A DNA stretch of 64,000 bases from CBDDCQ01 sp965226285 (GCA_965226285.1 CBDDCQ010000004.1:11967-75966), one strand, 5' to 3'. Counted from the first letter of the stretch, positions 17,901 through 27,068 are shown. The notes: generated by a model from the letters alone, not told the origin. Translations and numbers: made by a program.

Positions 17901-20172
17901 CACGCTTGTGTTAGCACACGATTCTAAAGACGATGTAACCCTTAGCAATGCAAAGTTTGAGATTACGAGAGGTGCAGCACCAAGTTTAAGCTATACCAAG
18001 CAAAGGAAGCGGTTTAGCAGTGGCGGAGAAATTACCAATGCCGATCTATTGACAGGCGTTACAGGAACAAGCAGTGATAAGGCAGGATACACGATTAAAA
18101 CCGTTACCATTACCAATAAGAACGCTACAAGTGCGACTGTTTCAGGGAATGGTACGGATGCAAAAATTACGAGTTATACCAAAGTGGGTACGCTTACGCT
18201 CACGCTTGTGTTAGCACACGATGCTAAAGACGATGTAACCCTTAGCAATGCAAAGTTTGAGATTACGAGAGGTTCAGCACCAAGTTTAAGTTGGACCAAG
18301 CGAACGAAAAAGTTTAGCAGTGGCGGAGAAATTACCAATGGGGAACTATGGGCAGGCGTTACGGGCAGTAGCAGTGAAAGGGCAGGATACGCGATTAAAA
18401 ACGTTACCATTACCAATAAAAACGGTACAAGTGCGACTGTTTCAGGGAGCGGTACTTTAGCTAAAATTACGAGTTATGACAAAGTGGGTACGCTTACGCT
18501 CACCCTTGTGTTAGTACACGATGCTAAAGACGATGTAACCCTTAGCAATGCAAAGTTTGAAATAACGAAGGCGTCAGCACCGAGTTTAAGTTATACCAAG
18601 CAAACGAAGCCGTTTAGCAGTGGCGGAGAAATTGCCAATGGGGAACTATGGGCAGGCGTTACGGGCAGTAGCAGTGATAAGAATGGATACGCCATTAAAA
18701 ACGTTACCATTACCAATAAGAACGGTACAAGTGCGACTGTTTCAGGGAGCGGCACAGCAGCTAAAATTACGAGTTATAACAAAGCGGGTACGCTTACGCT
18801 TACGCTTGTTTTAGAACACGATACTAAAGAGGATGTAACCCTTGGCAATGCAAAGTTTGAAATTACGAAAGGTGCCGCACCGAGTTTAAGTTATACCAAG
18901 CAAACGAAGCCGTTTAGCAGTGGCGGAGAAATTTCCAATGGGGAACTATGGGCAGGCGTTACGGGCAGTAGCAGTGATAAGAATGGATACGCCATTAAAA
19001 ACGTTACCATTACCAATAAAAACGGTACAAGTGCGACTGTTTCAGGGAGCGGCAGAACAGCTAAAATTACGAGTTATAACAAAGTGGGTACGCTTACGCT
19101 TACCCTTGTTTTAGAACACGATGCTAAAGATGATGTAACGCTTAGCAATGCACAGTTTGAAATAACGAAGGCTACAGCACCGCGTTTAACTTGGACGAAG
19201 CAAACGAAGCCGTTTAGGAGTGGCGGAAAAATTACCAATGCGGAACTATGGGCAGGCGTTACGGGCAGTAGCAGTGATAAGACAGGTTACACCATTAAAA
19301 CCGTCAACATTGATAATCATGGAGGTACCAGTGCAACGGTTTCAGGGAGTGGTACGGTTGCTAATATTACGAGTTATAACAAAGTAGGAACGTTGACCTT
19401 AACGATTGTTTTAGAACATGATACTAAAAAGGATGTAACCCTTAGCAATGCACAGTTTGAAATAAACGATGATTTTGCTGGTGGTGTTTGGGGGACTGCT
19501 GCTGGTGGCGATGGTAAGACTTACAATATCGTTACCTCTGCTACTGGTAAAAAATGGTTAGATAGAAATTTAGGAGCCGATAGGGTTGCTACTGCTTATA
19601 ATGATGCACAGAGTTATGGTGATTACTACCAGTCTGGTAGGAAACGTAACGGACATGAAAAACCAAATTCGGCTACTGCAACTGGCGCTATATCAGTAGA
19701 AGTTTCTAGTGGAGGTAAGTTCCAAAAAATTAATGGGAATTGGTATAGTGGCTTACAAGCTGGGTATATTCCTCCTAGTAATTCTGGTGGTAGAACTTCC
19801 AGTACGGGTAATTTTTGGTTAGAGGATCCTGCTAACTTAAGGGCTGGTAATGGAGGTGTACACAACCCTTGTCCCAAAGGTTTTAGAGTGCCTACTAGAG
19901 CTGAATGGAATAGTGAGATAAATGCCATCAACTCATCTTGTACAGGTGATAAACGTGTTTGTTTTGTAAATGCTAATTTAAAAATTGTCACATCAGGGTT
20001 CCGCAGTACTAGTGGAACAGTTTCGTATCAAGGTACTTATGGTTACAATTGGTCTAGTATACCATATGATTCAGAAAGTTCTTACCATTTTGTAATTTCA
20101 GATTCCTTTGTGGTGACTCAAGATACTCATCGTGGGAACGGATACGCTGTACGGTGTATCAGCGTTAGATAA
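14974..20172 (+). CDS. Giant surface lipoprotein: 14 tandem ~97-100-residue repeats plus C-terminal FISUMP domain
   Basis: A 1732-residue lipoprotein with a lipobox-type N-terminus (hydrophobic stretch ending ITQLTQC, then acidic/basic NKDDKPDEKS). Residues about 38-115 resemble the DUF5018 domain. Fourteen repeats follow, each beginning LTWRKQSKxYSxxGEIsN, passing through a TVSGSGTAAKI core and ending FEITK. The first is divergent; the last five are nearly identical in DNA with an exact 300-bp period. The C-terminus (about 1510-1732) is a Fibrobacter succinogenes major paralogous (FISUMP) domain: WLDRNLGADR, NPCPKGFRVPTRAEW and the final GYAVRCISVR. It is probably a surface-displayed adhesin-like or matrix protein. 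The precise role is unknown. Confidence 0.85.
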   Translation: MKNLKKMNRYFFGVLALIFSITQLTQCNKDDKPDEKSKEASIISFELGTYKGKLNSTSFIIEVPYGTDINSLSAKVELSEKATIKPDPKTVEDWSKPVSFTVTAENGKDSKKYTVEVKILPPVLTFEKLTKEYTKGGRLNATEILKHVKGQKAGYTLKEITNLNPNDIVTVNGSAPNLRLEFNRVGVFTASLGLKHNATSDLDVTIMNAAFEITKQVAPLDLSWSKQSKVYSPAGEISNAELLNGLSGTKTGYTLKTVTISDAGGTGARVSGSGTAAKIVGYTRAGNLTLSLVFEHATKADKTITGAQFEITEGLTWRKQSKVYGSGGEISNVELLGGLQGPKEGYRIKSVQITNDSSGSGARVSGSGTAAKIINYSKAVTLTLTLVFEHATKVEKTITGAQFEITKMAAPTNLTWVKQLKRYRSGEEISNVELLSGLEGSKVGYRIKSVAITSDSSSSGARVSGSGNAAKIINYSKATILTLTLVFEHDTKVDKTITGAQFELTSGAVSAPLSWGRQSKVYSVSGEISNVELLGGVRGTKDGYRIKTVQITNDSGGSGARVSGTGTAAKIIGYGKATILTLTLVLQHATKAEKTLNNAVFEIRKMPVPADLTWRKQNKVYSDRGEIGNAALLNGLSGTKTGYRIKTVSISNKAGTGARVSGNGTAAKIVSYTKAGTLTLSIVFEHDTKEDKNITGAEFEITKMPVPDDLTWRKQSKPYSDRGEISNAELLNGLSGTKTGYTIKSVSITHKNGTSATVSGSGTAAKIVSYTKAGTLTLSIIFEHDTKADKTIAGAQFEITKASAPGDLTWRKQSKAYRSSGEISNAELLSGLRGTKTGYRIKSVQITSDSGGSGASVSGSGTAAKITGYTKITVLTLTLVFEHDTKADKTFTSAQFEIIKGSAPSDLTWRKQIKRYSTGGEISNIELLAGVTGSDKNGYTIKSVTITNKNGTSATVSGSGTAAKITSYNKLGTLTLTLVLAHDSKDDVTLSNAKFEITRGAAPSLSYTKQRKRFSSGGEITNADLLTGVTGTSSDKAGYTIKTVTITNKNATSATVSGNGTDAKITSYTKVGTLTLTLVLAHDAKDDVTLSNAKFEITRGSAPSLSWTKRTKKFSSGGEITNGELWAGVTGSSSERAGYAIKNVTITNKNGTSATVSGSGTLAKITSYDKVGTLTLTLVLVHDAKDDVTLSNAKFEITKASAPSLSYTKQTKPFSSGGEIANGELWAGVTGSSSDKNGYAIKNVTITNKNGTSATVSGSGTAAKITSYNKAGTLTLTLVLEHDTKEDVTLGNAKFEITKGAAPSLSYTKQTKPFSSGGEISNGELWAGVTGSSSDKNGYAIKNVTITNKNGTSATVSGSGRTAKITSYNKVGTLTLTLVLEHDAKDDVTLSNAQFEITKATAPRLTWTKQTKPFRSGGKITNAELWAGVTGSSSDKTGYTIKTVNIDNHGGTSATVSGSGTVANITSYNKVGTLTLTIVLEHDTKKDVTLSNAQFEINDDFAGGVWGTAAGGDGKTYNIVTSATGKKWLDRNLGADRVATAYNDAQSYGDYYQSGRKRNGHEKPNSATATGAISVEVSSGGKFQKINGNWYSGLQAGYIPPSNSGGRTSSTGNFWLEDPANLRAGNGGVHNPCPKGFRVPTRAEWNSEINAINSSCTGDKRVCFVNANLKIVTSGFRSTSGTVSYQGTYGYNWSSIPYDSESSYHFVISDSFVVTQDTHRGNGYAVRCISVR
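17990..19470 (+). repeat. Homogenised 300-bp tandem repeats inside the giant lipoprotein gene
   Basis: Five consecutive units have an exact 300-bp period. The segment coding for the FSSGGEI turn recurs at about 18016, 18316, 18616, 18916 and, slightly changed, 19216. The units beginning near 18600 and 18900 differ at only a few positions. Earlier repeats (15640-17990) are more divergent and slightly shorter, so this end has expanded or been homogenised recently. Confidence 0.85.
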
Positions 20173-20193
20173 TGGTTAACTCATTAACCATTA
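20170..20193 (+). terminator. Hairpin at the stop codon of the giant lipoprotein gene
   Basis: TAATGGTTAA-CTCA-TTAACCATTA is a perfect 10-bp stem with a 4-nt loop that includes the stop codon at 20170-20172. A/T-rich sequence follows. A transcription terminator is likely. Confidence 0.6.
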
Positions 20194-20214
20194 TTTACAT
20201 AGTAATGTAATATC

Positions 20215-20242
20215 GTAGAGACAAATTGCAATTTGTCTATAC
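20215..20242. repeat. REP-like palindrome in intergenic DNA
   Basis: A 28-bp near-perfect palindrome, centred on AGACAAATTG/CAATTTGTCT at 20219-20238 and extended by GTAG...ATAC. It resembles the GTAGAGACGCAAT...ATTGCGTCTC type of short palindrome scattered through many Bacteroidota genomes. It may be a mobile or structural repeat. No second copy was seen in this window. Confidence 0.5.
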
Positions 20243-20464
20243 CTTGTTATTGTTTATGTTGTTTGTTGGTTAGCACAAACACAAGGGCTTGCAGGCTTTA
20301 GCCGCTCTTATAGCGCAAAAGCGAGCACATTTATTCGGATATTAAAATATACTATCTGTTGCGAATCTGCATGTTTGATACATTATTTAAGTATTTATCA
20401 AGGGTAAAAAAACGGTGTCTAAACATAAGTTTATATAAGTGTATGTTATGTGAATTTTATAATG

Positions 20465-20472
20465 TATTTTTG
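20465..20472 (+). promoter_or_regulatory. -7 box of the DUF4494 gene
   Basis: TATTTTTG matches TAnnTTTG 40 nt before the ATG at 20513. No clear -33 TTG was found, so this is a single-box prediction. Confidence 0.4.
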
Positions 20473-20512
20473 CATAAGTTTTTTAAAACTTTAAATGATA
20501 CACTAAAATAAA

Positions 20513-20983
20513 ATGATAAGAGATTGGTTTACCTGTAAAGTAAAATATCATCAAATAGATGACAATGGAAAAGAAGTAAAAACTATGGGTATATTTTTAG
20601 TAGATGGCCTGTCATATTCAGATGCTGAAACTAGAATTTATACCGAAATGGAAAATACCATAAGAGGTGCTTTTAAAATTATAAACCTCACTAAATCGAA
20701 CTACACAGAGATTATAAATGGTGAAGATACGTACCAATGGTACAAAATTAAACTATCTTGCATTACATTTGACGAAGAAACAGGCAAAGAGAAAAAATCT
20801 AATTACTATTATTTAGTATCTGCTTCATCTTGCAAAGAGGCTATAGACAATTTAGAAAACAACATAAAAAACAGGATATCAGATTACGTTATATCTACTG
20901 TATCAGTGACTAACATTATAGATGTATTCCCTTATTTAGAAGGAGAACACATAAATACTGAAACAGCAGAAGTATTAAATTAA
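20513..20983 (+). CDS. DUF4494 family protein
   Basis: A 156-residue cytoplasmic protein of a conserved Bacteroidota family. The start IRDWFTCKVKYHQIDDNG, the VDGLSYSDAETRI segment and the central ANYTEII-type region (KSNYTEIINGEDTYQWYKIK) are typical of DUF4494. No signal peptide or membrane segment is present. Biochemical role unknown. It lies 41 bp upstream of the DNA ligase gene on the same strand, so they may share a transcript. Confidence 0.75.
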   Translation: MIRDWFTCKVKYHQIDDNGKEVKTMGIFLVDGLSYSDAETRIYTEMENTIRGAFKIINLTKSNYTEIINGEDTYQWYKIKLSCITFDEETGKEKKSNYYYLVSASSCKEAIDNLENNIKNRISDYVISTVSVTNIIDVFPYLEGEHINTETAEVLN

Positions 20984-21024
20984 CCATCTGCTTAAAGAAG
21001 ATATGTGAAAATATTTTGCAGAAA

Positions 21025-23031
21025 ATGAAGATGGACCCAGACATTAAACTCAAAATACAAAAACTTACAGAAGAATTACACCAGCACAATTACAACTATT
21101 ATGTATTAGATGCTCCCACCATAAGCGATTTTGATTTTGACAAAAAATTAGAAAGCCTCTGCCAACTAGAAAAACAATATCCGGAATTTGCCGATAAAAA
21201 TTCACCAACCCAAAGGATAGGTGGGGAAATAATTACCAAATTTGAAACTGTAAAGCACAAAAAGCGTATGTACTCCTTAAACAATACCTATTCAAAAACA
21301 GAGCTAAAAGAATATGTAGAGCGAATTCATAAACTTACTGATAAACCTATAGACTTTGTATGTGAACTGAAATATGACGGTGTAGCTATAAGCATCACCT
21401 ACAAAAATGGAAAACTACACAAAGCCATTACCCGAGGTGATGGCATAAAGGGCGATGATATTACTAACAATGTAAGAACCATTAAATCCGTACCACTGAA
21501 ACTCATTGGAGAGGGTTACCCACATGAATTTGAAATAAGAGGTGAGATTCTTATGAACACTCCAGACTTTGAAGAACTCAACCACAAGAGAAAAAAAAAC
21601 GGAGAAGAACCTTACGCCAACCCTCGGAACCTAACTTCTGGAACTCTAAAACTACAAGACAGTAGAGAAGTAGCCAAACGGAATTTAGATTGCTTTTTAT
21701 ATAGTATTCAAGGTGATAACCTCCCTTTTACAAACCAATGGGAGAGTTTTGAAAAAGCTCGTCAGTGGGGTTTTAAAGTCCCTAATAGTAGTATAAATGC
21801 AAAGAACTTAACTGAAGTATTCGCATATTTACGGCACTGGGATACCCAACGCAAACAATTGCCCTATGAAATAGATGGCGTAGTAATAAAAGTAAACGCT
21901 TATGCCCAACAAAAAAAAATGGGATATACTGCTAAATCTCCCCGATGGGCTATTGCTTATAAATTCGAAGCCCAAAAAGTACAAACGATACTGAAAGAGA
22001 TAACCTACCAAGTAGGTAGAACGGGAGCCATTACCCCAGTAGCTAATTTAAAGCCCGTATCTTTGAGTGGAACTGTAGTCAAACGCGCTTCTATACACAA
22101 TATGGACTTTATGACCAAAATGGATATTCGCCAAGGAGACAGCGTATGGGTAGAAAAGGGTGGCGAAATTATTCCAAAAATTGTAGAAGTAGATGATACG
22201 CAGAGAGACCCCTCTTGCTTACCTACAACTTTCATAAGTCATTGCCCTGAATGCAATGCACCACTTACTAAAAAAGAAGATGAAGCACAACACTTTTGCC
22301 CAAACCAAGAGAATTGTCCTCCTCAAATAAAGGGAAAAATACAACACTTTGTCAGTCGAAAAGCTATGGACATGAAAGCCATAGGAAATGAAACTATAGA
22401 ACTGTTCTTTAGTAAAGGTCTTATCAAAAATATTGCAGACTTATATACCCTAAAAAAAGAACAAATTATTACCTTAGAAAGAATGGCAGATAAATCTGCT
22501 GAAAATATTATTAATGCTATAGAGGATTCTAAAAATATTCCATTTGAAAGAGTACTATACGCTTTAGGTATAAGATATATAGGAGAAACTACCGCTAAAA
22601 AATTAGCCTTTTACTACAAAACTATAGAAGCACTATCGAATGCCACCTTTGAGCAGTTAATCGATACTGATGAAATAGGAGATGTAGTAGCCAAAAGCAT
22701 CATAAGTTATTTCTCTAATGATGAACATATTAGGATACTCAATAGGTTAAAAAACTATGGCTTGCAATTTAGTATGTCCACAGATTTCCAAGCAAACTAC
22801 ACCGATAAATTACAAGGAAAAACCTTTGTAGTATCAGGTGTATTTAGCATACATCGAGACGAACTTAAAAAATATATAGAACACCATGGAGGCAAAAATA
22901 CCTCTTCCGTATCCCAAAAAACAAACTATATAATAGCCGGTGAAAATATAGGTCCCGCTAAACTGAAAAAAGCAAAAACTCTAAATATACCCATACTATC
23001 AGAAACTGATTTTTTTAAAATGATAAAATAA
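21025..23031 (+). CDS. ligA: NAD-dependent DNA ligase
   Basis: Seals nicks in duplex DNA during replication and repair, using NAD+. All LigA domains are visible: domain Ia (HNYNYYVLDAPTISD), the nucleotidyltransferase core with the adenylation lysine in KYDG, motif EIRGEILM, the OB fold, a four-cysteine zinc finger (CPEC...C...C), the helix-hairpin-helix region (about 470-580) and a C-terminal BRCT domain. The ATG at 21025 is preferred over a TTG at 21016; another ATG lies at 21031. Length is normal (about 668 residues). It converges on the ThiF-like gene with a 6-bp gap. Confidence 0.95.
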   Translation: MKMDPDIKLKIQKLTEELHQHNYNYYVLDAPTISDFDFDKKLESLCQLEKQYPEFADKNSPTQRIGGEIITKFETVKHKKRMYSLNNTYSKTELKEYVERIHKLTDKPIDFVCELKYDGVAISITYKNGKLHKAITRGDGIKGDDITNNVRTIKSVPLKLIGEGYPHEFEIRGEILMNTPDFEELNHKRKKNGEEPYANPRNLTSGTLKLQDSREVAKRNLDCFLYSIQGDNLPFTNQWESFEKARQWGFKVPNSSINAKNLTEVFAYLRHWDTQRKQLPYEIDGVVIKVNAYAQQKKMGYTAKSPRWAIAYKFEAQKVQTILKEITYQVGRTGAITPVANLKPVSLSGTVVKRASIHNMDFMTKMDIRQGDSVWVEKGGEIIPKIVEVDDTQRDPSCLPTTFISHCPECNAPLTKKEDEAQHFCPNQENCPPQIKGKIQHFVSRKAMDMKAIGNETIELFFSKGLIKNIADLYTLKKEQIITLERMADKSAENIINAIEDSKNIPFERVLYALGIRYIGETTAKKLAFYYKTIEALSNATFEQLIDTDEIGDVVAKSIISYFSNDEHIRILNRLKNYGLQFSMSTDFQANYTDKLQGKTFVVSGVFSIHRDELKKYIEHHGGKNTSSVSQKTNYIIAGENIGPAKLKKAKTLNIPILSETDFFKMIK

Positions 23032-23044
23032 GCTACCTTATTTT
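23025..23044. terminator. Bidirectional terminator between ligA and the ThiF-like gene
   Basis: AAAATAAG-CTAC-CTTATTTT gives a perfect 8-bp stem with a 4-nt loop, followed by a T-rich run on the plus strand. It includes both convergent stop codons, so one hairpin probably serves both genes. Confidence 0.65.
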
Positions 23045-24111
23045 TTATTTTGTTTGATATGTTTTTGTAAAGCCATAACGCCTCCTTTTAAACTATGACA
23101 TTTTTTTATGCCCATTTTTTTTAAGATAGTTATGGCATCTTTACTTCTATTGCCTAATTTACAAAAAATAATTTTGTTTTTTTGTTTATCTATTTTATGG
23201 ATGTGATGTTTTAACTCACTCAAAGGAATATGAATTGCATTTAAATATTCTATTTTTGGATACTCTCCATAGTCTCTTACATCTATAAATTGAACTTGCT
23301 CTTGAGTTAAGGCTTGTGAAATGGTAATCTCATCTACTCCCAAAGATTGATAAACTTCTACAGAGGTTTCTTTCAAATTATCATTTTGCAAAACGCGTTC
23401 TACTTCTTCTTCGCATCTAGAAAAATTAATAATATTGATACTGTTGTCCAGTGCGTTATAACACAATAATTTTCCTGATAATAAATCACCTATACCTAAT
23501 ATTAATTTCAATACCTCATTAGCTTGCATAGTACCAATGATTCCCGGTAATACCCCTAATACGCCAACTTCATAACAATTATAACTTCCCTCTTTAGGAG
23601 ATGAGGGAAAAATACAACGATAACTAGGACCTTTTAAATAATTAAATACTGAAACTTGCCCTTCAAACTTATGAATAGCCCCATATACCAAAGGCTTACC
23701 CGTTAATATAGAAACATCATTAATCAAATATCTAGTAGTGAAATTGTCTGTTCCGTCCACTACAATATCATAATCTAAAAATAAAGCCTTAGCATTATCA
23801 GTAGTTAATTTTACAGGATAAGCATTGATGATAATTTCAGAATTTAAATCGTGTAATCTCTCTTTAGCTGCTAAGGCTTTATTTTTCCCCAGAGAAGAAC
23901 TACCAAATAATATTTGCCGTTGTAGGTTGGATTCTTCCACCACATCAAAATCTACAATACCCAAAGTGCCTACACCTGCTGCTCCCAAATACTGTAATAC
24001 AGGACACCCCAGCCCCCCTGACCCAATGACTAGAACTTTTGAATTGTTTAGTTTTTCTTGTCCTTTTTGCCCTATTTCAGACAATATTATATGACGACTG
24101 TACCTACTCAC
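23038..24111 (-). CDS. ThiF/MoeB-family adenylyltransferase with C-terminal rhodanese domain
   Basis: An E1-like enzyme that adenylates the C-terminal glycine of a small sulfur carrier (ThiS or MoaD type) for thiamine or molybdopterin synthesis. Residues 1-245 form the ATP-binding domain with GSGGLGCPV (30-38), DFDVVEESNLQRQ, DGTDNFTTRYLIND and VLGVLPGIIGTMQANE. Residues about 260-357 form a rhodanese domain with the putative catalytic loop CKLGNRS, which could deliver sulfur directly. No thi, moa or other sulfur-carrier gene is nearby, so the choice between MoeB and ThiF cannot be made here. Normal length for the two-domain form. Confidence 0.85.
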   Translation of the reverse strand: MSRYSRHIILSEIGQKGQEKLNNSKVLVIGSGGLGCPVLQYLGAAGVGTLGIVDFDVVEESNLQRQILFGSSSLGKNKALAAKERLHDLNSEIIINAYPVKLTTDNAKALFLDYDIVVDGTDNFTTRYLINDVSILTGKPLVYGAIHKFEGQVSVFNYLKGPSYRCIFPSSPKEGSYNCYEVGVLGVLPGIIGTMQANEVLKLILGIGDLLSGKLLCYNALDNSINIINFSRCEEEVERVLQNDNLKETSVEVYQSLGVDEITISQALTQEQVQFIDVRDYGEYPKIEYLNAIHIPLSELKHHIHKIDKQKNKIIFCKLGNRSKDAITILKKMGIKKCHSLKGGVMALQKHIKQNKK

Positions 24112-24450
24112 TCCAAATCATAAAAAGTGAATGTTAATTTAAATTAGTCTGTATAAAATATTTTATTTTGCAAATATAACCCATATAAATGACTTTAATG
24201 AAAGATTTGTGACCTATCGAAGCAGAATTTACCCATATAAAAAAGAGCTGAAATTACTGCAGTTTGCTTCGTTTTTACGCATATTTATCATAAAAAATTA
24301 AGGCTAAATTTATGCTAATTCACACTTTTTTAATTGAAAGTTGTACATTCCGTTTTTACGATTATATATAGATTAGTTATATATTTATTTTAGTAGAAAA
24401 ATATTATATTTGCCTTCTCTAAACATAAAAATTTAAAACTAATATTAAAC
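24112..24450. other. 339-bp divergent intergenic region
   Basis: Separates the ThiF-like gene from the metalloprotease gene. It contains the metalloprotease -7 box (24405-24412). The rest is A/T-rich with several T-runs and no supportable ORF. Confidence 0.6.
24405..24412 (+). promoter_or_regulatory. -7 box of the metalloprotease gene
   Basis: TATATTTG is a full TAnnTTTG match, 38 nt before the ATG at 24451. No convincing -33 TTG was found at 19-21 nt upstream. Confidence 0.5.
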
Positions 24451-26907
24451 ATGAAAAAAATATTAATAGTAGTATTCTGTATGTGTTTGACTACAGTTGG
24501 ATACGCTCAAAAGAATAAGAAAAAAGATAAACCTGAAAAAAAGAAAGAAAAAATAGAATCTTATGATGAAATAATTACTAAACAAGCAAAAACAGATAAA
24601 GGTTTATTTGATATTCATCACTTAAAGGACAAATACTTTTTGGAGATTCCTAAAAAAATGATAGGTAGGGAGATGCTCATGGTTACTCGTATTGCAAAAA
24701 GCCCTTCTAATTTTGGTTGGACTTACGGAGGTTCAAAAGTAGGAACGTATGTACTCAGATGGATAAAGAAAAATAAAAAAATACTATTAAAAGTAGTATC
24801 TCATGATGTAGTAGCTGATGAAAAATTGCCTATACACAAAGCAGTAATCAACTCAAATGTCGAACCTATTTTATTCTCATTTCCTATTAAGGCGATCCAT
24901 AAGAAAAGAGGATCTATAGTTATAGAAATTAATTCGTTGCTGACAAAAGATATAAGTATATTAGGAATCCCTGAAAATCAAAAGAAAAATTATAAAATAG
25001 GAGGTGTAGATACAGATAGGTCTTATATAGAAAGAATAAGTAGCTATCCTAAGAATATAGAGTTTAGACATGTAAAAACTTATAAATCTAAGAAAAAATA
25101 TTCAGAGGTAGGTTTTGTAACATTGGAATTGAGTAATTCTATGATACTACTTCCTAAAAAACCTATGAAGAGGAGGTATTTTGATGAACGTGTAGGATGG
25201 TTTACTACTTCACAAACAGACTACGGTCTAGATGTTCAAAAGGCAAAGACAGTTACTTACCTAAATAGATGGCGTTTGGAAATTAAACCCGGCGACGAAG
25301 ATAAATTTAAAAAAGGAGAATTAGTAGAACCTAAGAAACCAATAATATACTATATAGACAGGGCAACGCCCAAAAAATGGAGAAAATATCTCAAGCAAGG
25401 AGTAGAAGATTGGAATGTAGCTTTTGAAAAGGCAGGTTTTAAGCATGCCATTATAGCTAAAGATGCCCCAACTAAGAAAGAAGATCCTGATTGGAGTCCA
25501 GAGGATGTGCGTTATTCTGTAATTCGTTATTTAGCATCAGATATCCCTAATGCTATGGGACCTCATGTGAGCGACCCCCGATCTGGAGAAATATTAGAAG
25601 CTGATATACAATGGTTCCATAATGTAATGACGTTGCTTCATAATTGGTATTTTATACAAACAGCAGCTATTAATCCTGAGGCAAGAACTAAAGAGTTCAA
25701 AGATGAAGTAATGGGTAGATTAATTCGTTTTGTATCAGCTCACGAGGTAGGACATACCTTAGGTCTTCCTCATAATATGGGCTCTAGTGTAGCCTATCCG
25801 GTAGATTCTTTGCGTTCTGCTTCCTTTACCCAAGAATATGGAACAGCACCTTCTATTATGGATTATGCACGATTTAACTATGTGGCTCAACCTGAAGATA
25901 AAGGCGTAAGTTTAATGCCAGATATAGGAGTGTACGATCAATATGCTATTGCTTGGGGGTATCGTCCTATACTAGGTAAAACAGAAAATGAAGAAAAAAA
26001 CATATTAAATGACTGGATTATAGAAAAAGCAAATAATCCTATGTATAGATTTGGTCATCAGCAATTTAGAGGAATAGTAGATCCTAGTTCTCAAACAGAA
26101 GATTTAGGAGATGATGCTGTGAAAGCAAGCAACTATGGTATCAAAAATTTGAAACTTATAATACCTAAACTTACAGAATGGACTTATGAAAAAGGACAAA
26201 ACTATGATGAACTAAAAAAAATGTATTTGCAATTGTTATACCAATATAACAGATACATGAGACATGTTTCTTCTAATATAGGAGGAGTATATGAACATTA
26301 TAAAACCTATGATCAAGCAGGGAATGTATATACCCATGTACCAAAAGAACATCAGAAAAAATGTATGAGGTTTATAAATTTTGAATTGTTTAAAACACCA
26401 GATTGGTTGCTTGATAAAAATATATTTAATAAAATAGAATATTCTGGTTCGGTAGATAGAATTAGAAGATTTCAAGAATACACACTAGAGAATATATTGG
26501 ATTTTGGCAGATTGGCAAGAGTAATAGAAAATGAAGCATTAAATAAAGATAAAGCATATAGTATATTAGAGCTAATGGAGGATTTGAGAAAGGGAATATT
26601 TAGTGAAATATATGCTGAACGACCTACAGATGTGTATAGAAGAAATTTGCAAAGGTCCTATGTAGATCGTATGGAATATCTAATGATAGAAGAACAAGCA
26701 AATGTTGAAGCAGGAGGTTATGTTAAATTTACTAATGTAAATGTAAACCAATCAGACATAAGAGCTGTAGTAAGAGGTGAATTAATTCAGTTACAAAGGG
26801 ATATAGATGATATAGCCTCTGATATGGATAATAAGATAGATAAATATCACTTTGAAGATATTATGGAAAGAATAGACAAGGTTCTAGGTATAGATAATGG
26901 TGAATAA
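24451..26907 (+). CDS. Exported zinc-dependent metalloprotease (DUF5117/DUF5118/DUF4953 type)
   Basis: An 818-residue secreted or periplasmic metzincin-like protease. It has a signal peptide (MKKILIVVFCMCLTTVGYAQ) followed by a lysine-rich segment, an N-terminal DUF5118-like region, the DUF5117 domain (about 85-300), and the catalytic domain with HEVGHTLGLPHN, giving zinc ligands H431, H435 and H441 and catalytic E432. The upstream YYIDRATPKKWRKYLKQGVE and ADIQWFHN segments are typical. A long helical C-terminal domain follows. The family is common in Bacteroidota, and its natural substrates are poorly known. Monocistronic by context. Confidence 0.88.
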   Translation: MKKILIVVFCMCLTTVGYAQKNKKKDKPEKKKEKIESYDEIITKQAKTDKGLFDIHHLKDKYFLEIPKKMIGREMLMVTRIAKSPSNFGWTYGGSKVGTYVLRWIKKNKKILLKVVSHDVVADEKLPIHKAVINSNVEPILFSFPIKAIHKKRGSIVIEINSLLTKDISILGIPENQKKNYKIGGVDTDRSYIERISSYPKNIEFRHVKTYKSKKKYSEVGFVTLELSNSMILLPKKPMKRRYFDERVGWFTTSQTDYGLDVQKAKTVTYLNRWRLEIKPGDEDKFKKGELVEPKKPIIYYIDRATPKKWRKYLKQGVEDWNVAFEKAGFKHAIIAKDAPTKKEDPDWSPEDVRYSVIRYLASDIPNAMGPHVSDPRSGEILEADIQWFHNVMTLLHNWYFIQTAAINPEARTKEFKDEVMGRLIRFVSAHEVGHTLGLPHNMGSSVAYPVDSLRSASFTQEYGTAPSIMDYARFNYVAQPEDKGVSLMPDIGVYDQYAIAWGYRPILGKTENEEKNILNDWIIEKANNPMYRFGHQQFRGIVDPSSQTEDLGDDAVKASNYGIKNLKLIIPKLTEWTYEKGQNYDELKKMYLQLLYQYNRYMRHVSSNIGGVYEHYKTYDQAGNVYTHVPKEHQKKCMRFINFELFKTPDWLLDKNIFNKIEYSGSVDRIRRFQEYTLENILDFGRLARVIENEALNKDKAYSILELMEDLRKGIFSEIYAERPTDVYRRNLQRSYVDRMEYLMIEEQANVEAGGYVKFTNVNVNQSDIRAVVRGELIQLQRDIDDIASDMDNKIDKYHFEDIMERIDKVLGIDNGE

Positions 26908-27068
26908 TATATTTACAATAGTTTTTGAATATACTGGAAATATAATCGTTATTAAAAAATTGAGCGTAGTATTTCATTTAATATCTTAATGATGAATATC
27001 TATTAACCCATTAGCAATATGATATTAACTTAAATAATTAAATGAACGCTAAATCTCAAAATTAAAAA

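Larger units (their letters stand above)
20173..20512. other. 340-bp intergenic region after the giant lipoprotein
   Basis: Contains the terminator hairpin and REP-like palindrome listed separately. A GC-richer patch at about 20285-20330 has no readable gene. A TATTTTTG box at 20465-20472 fits the -7 consensus for the next gene (ATG at 20513). Confidence 0.6.

Noticed and set aside
18620..19114. Two near-identical 64-residue alternate-frame ORFs within the giant lipoprotein gene
   Set aside because: They arise from the 300-bp repeats read in another frame and have no independent coding signals.
17990..19470. CRISPR-like regular repeats
   Set aside because: The 300-bp period is in frame, translates continuously and has no spacer structure.
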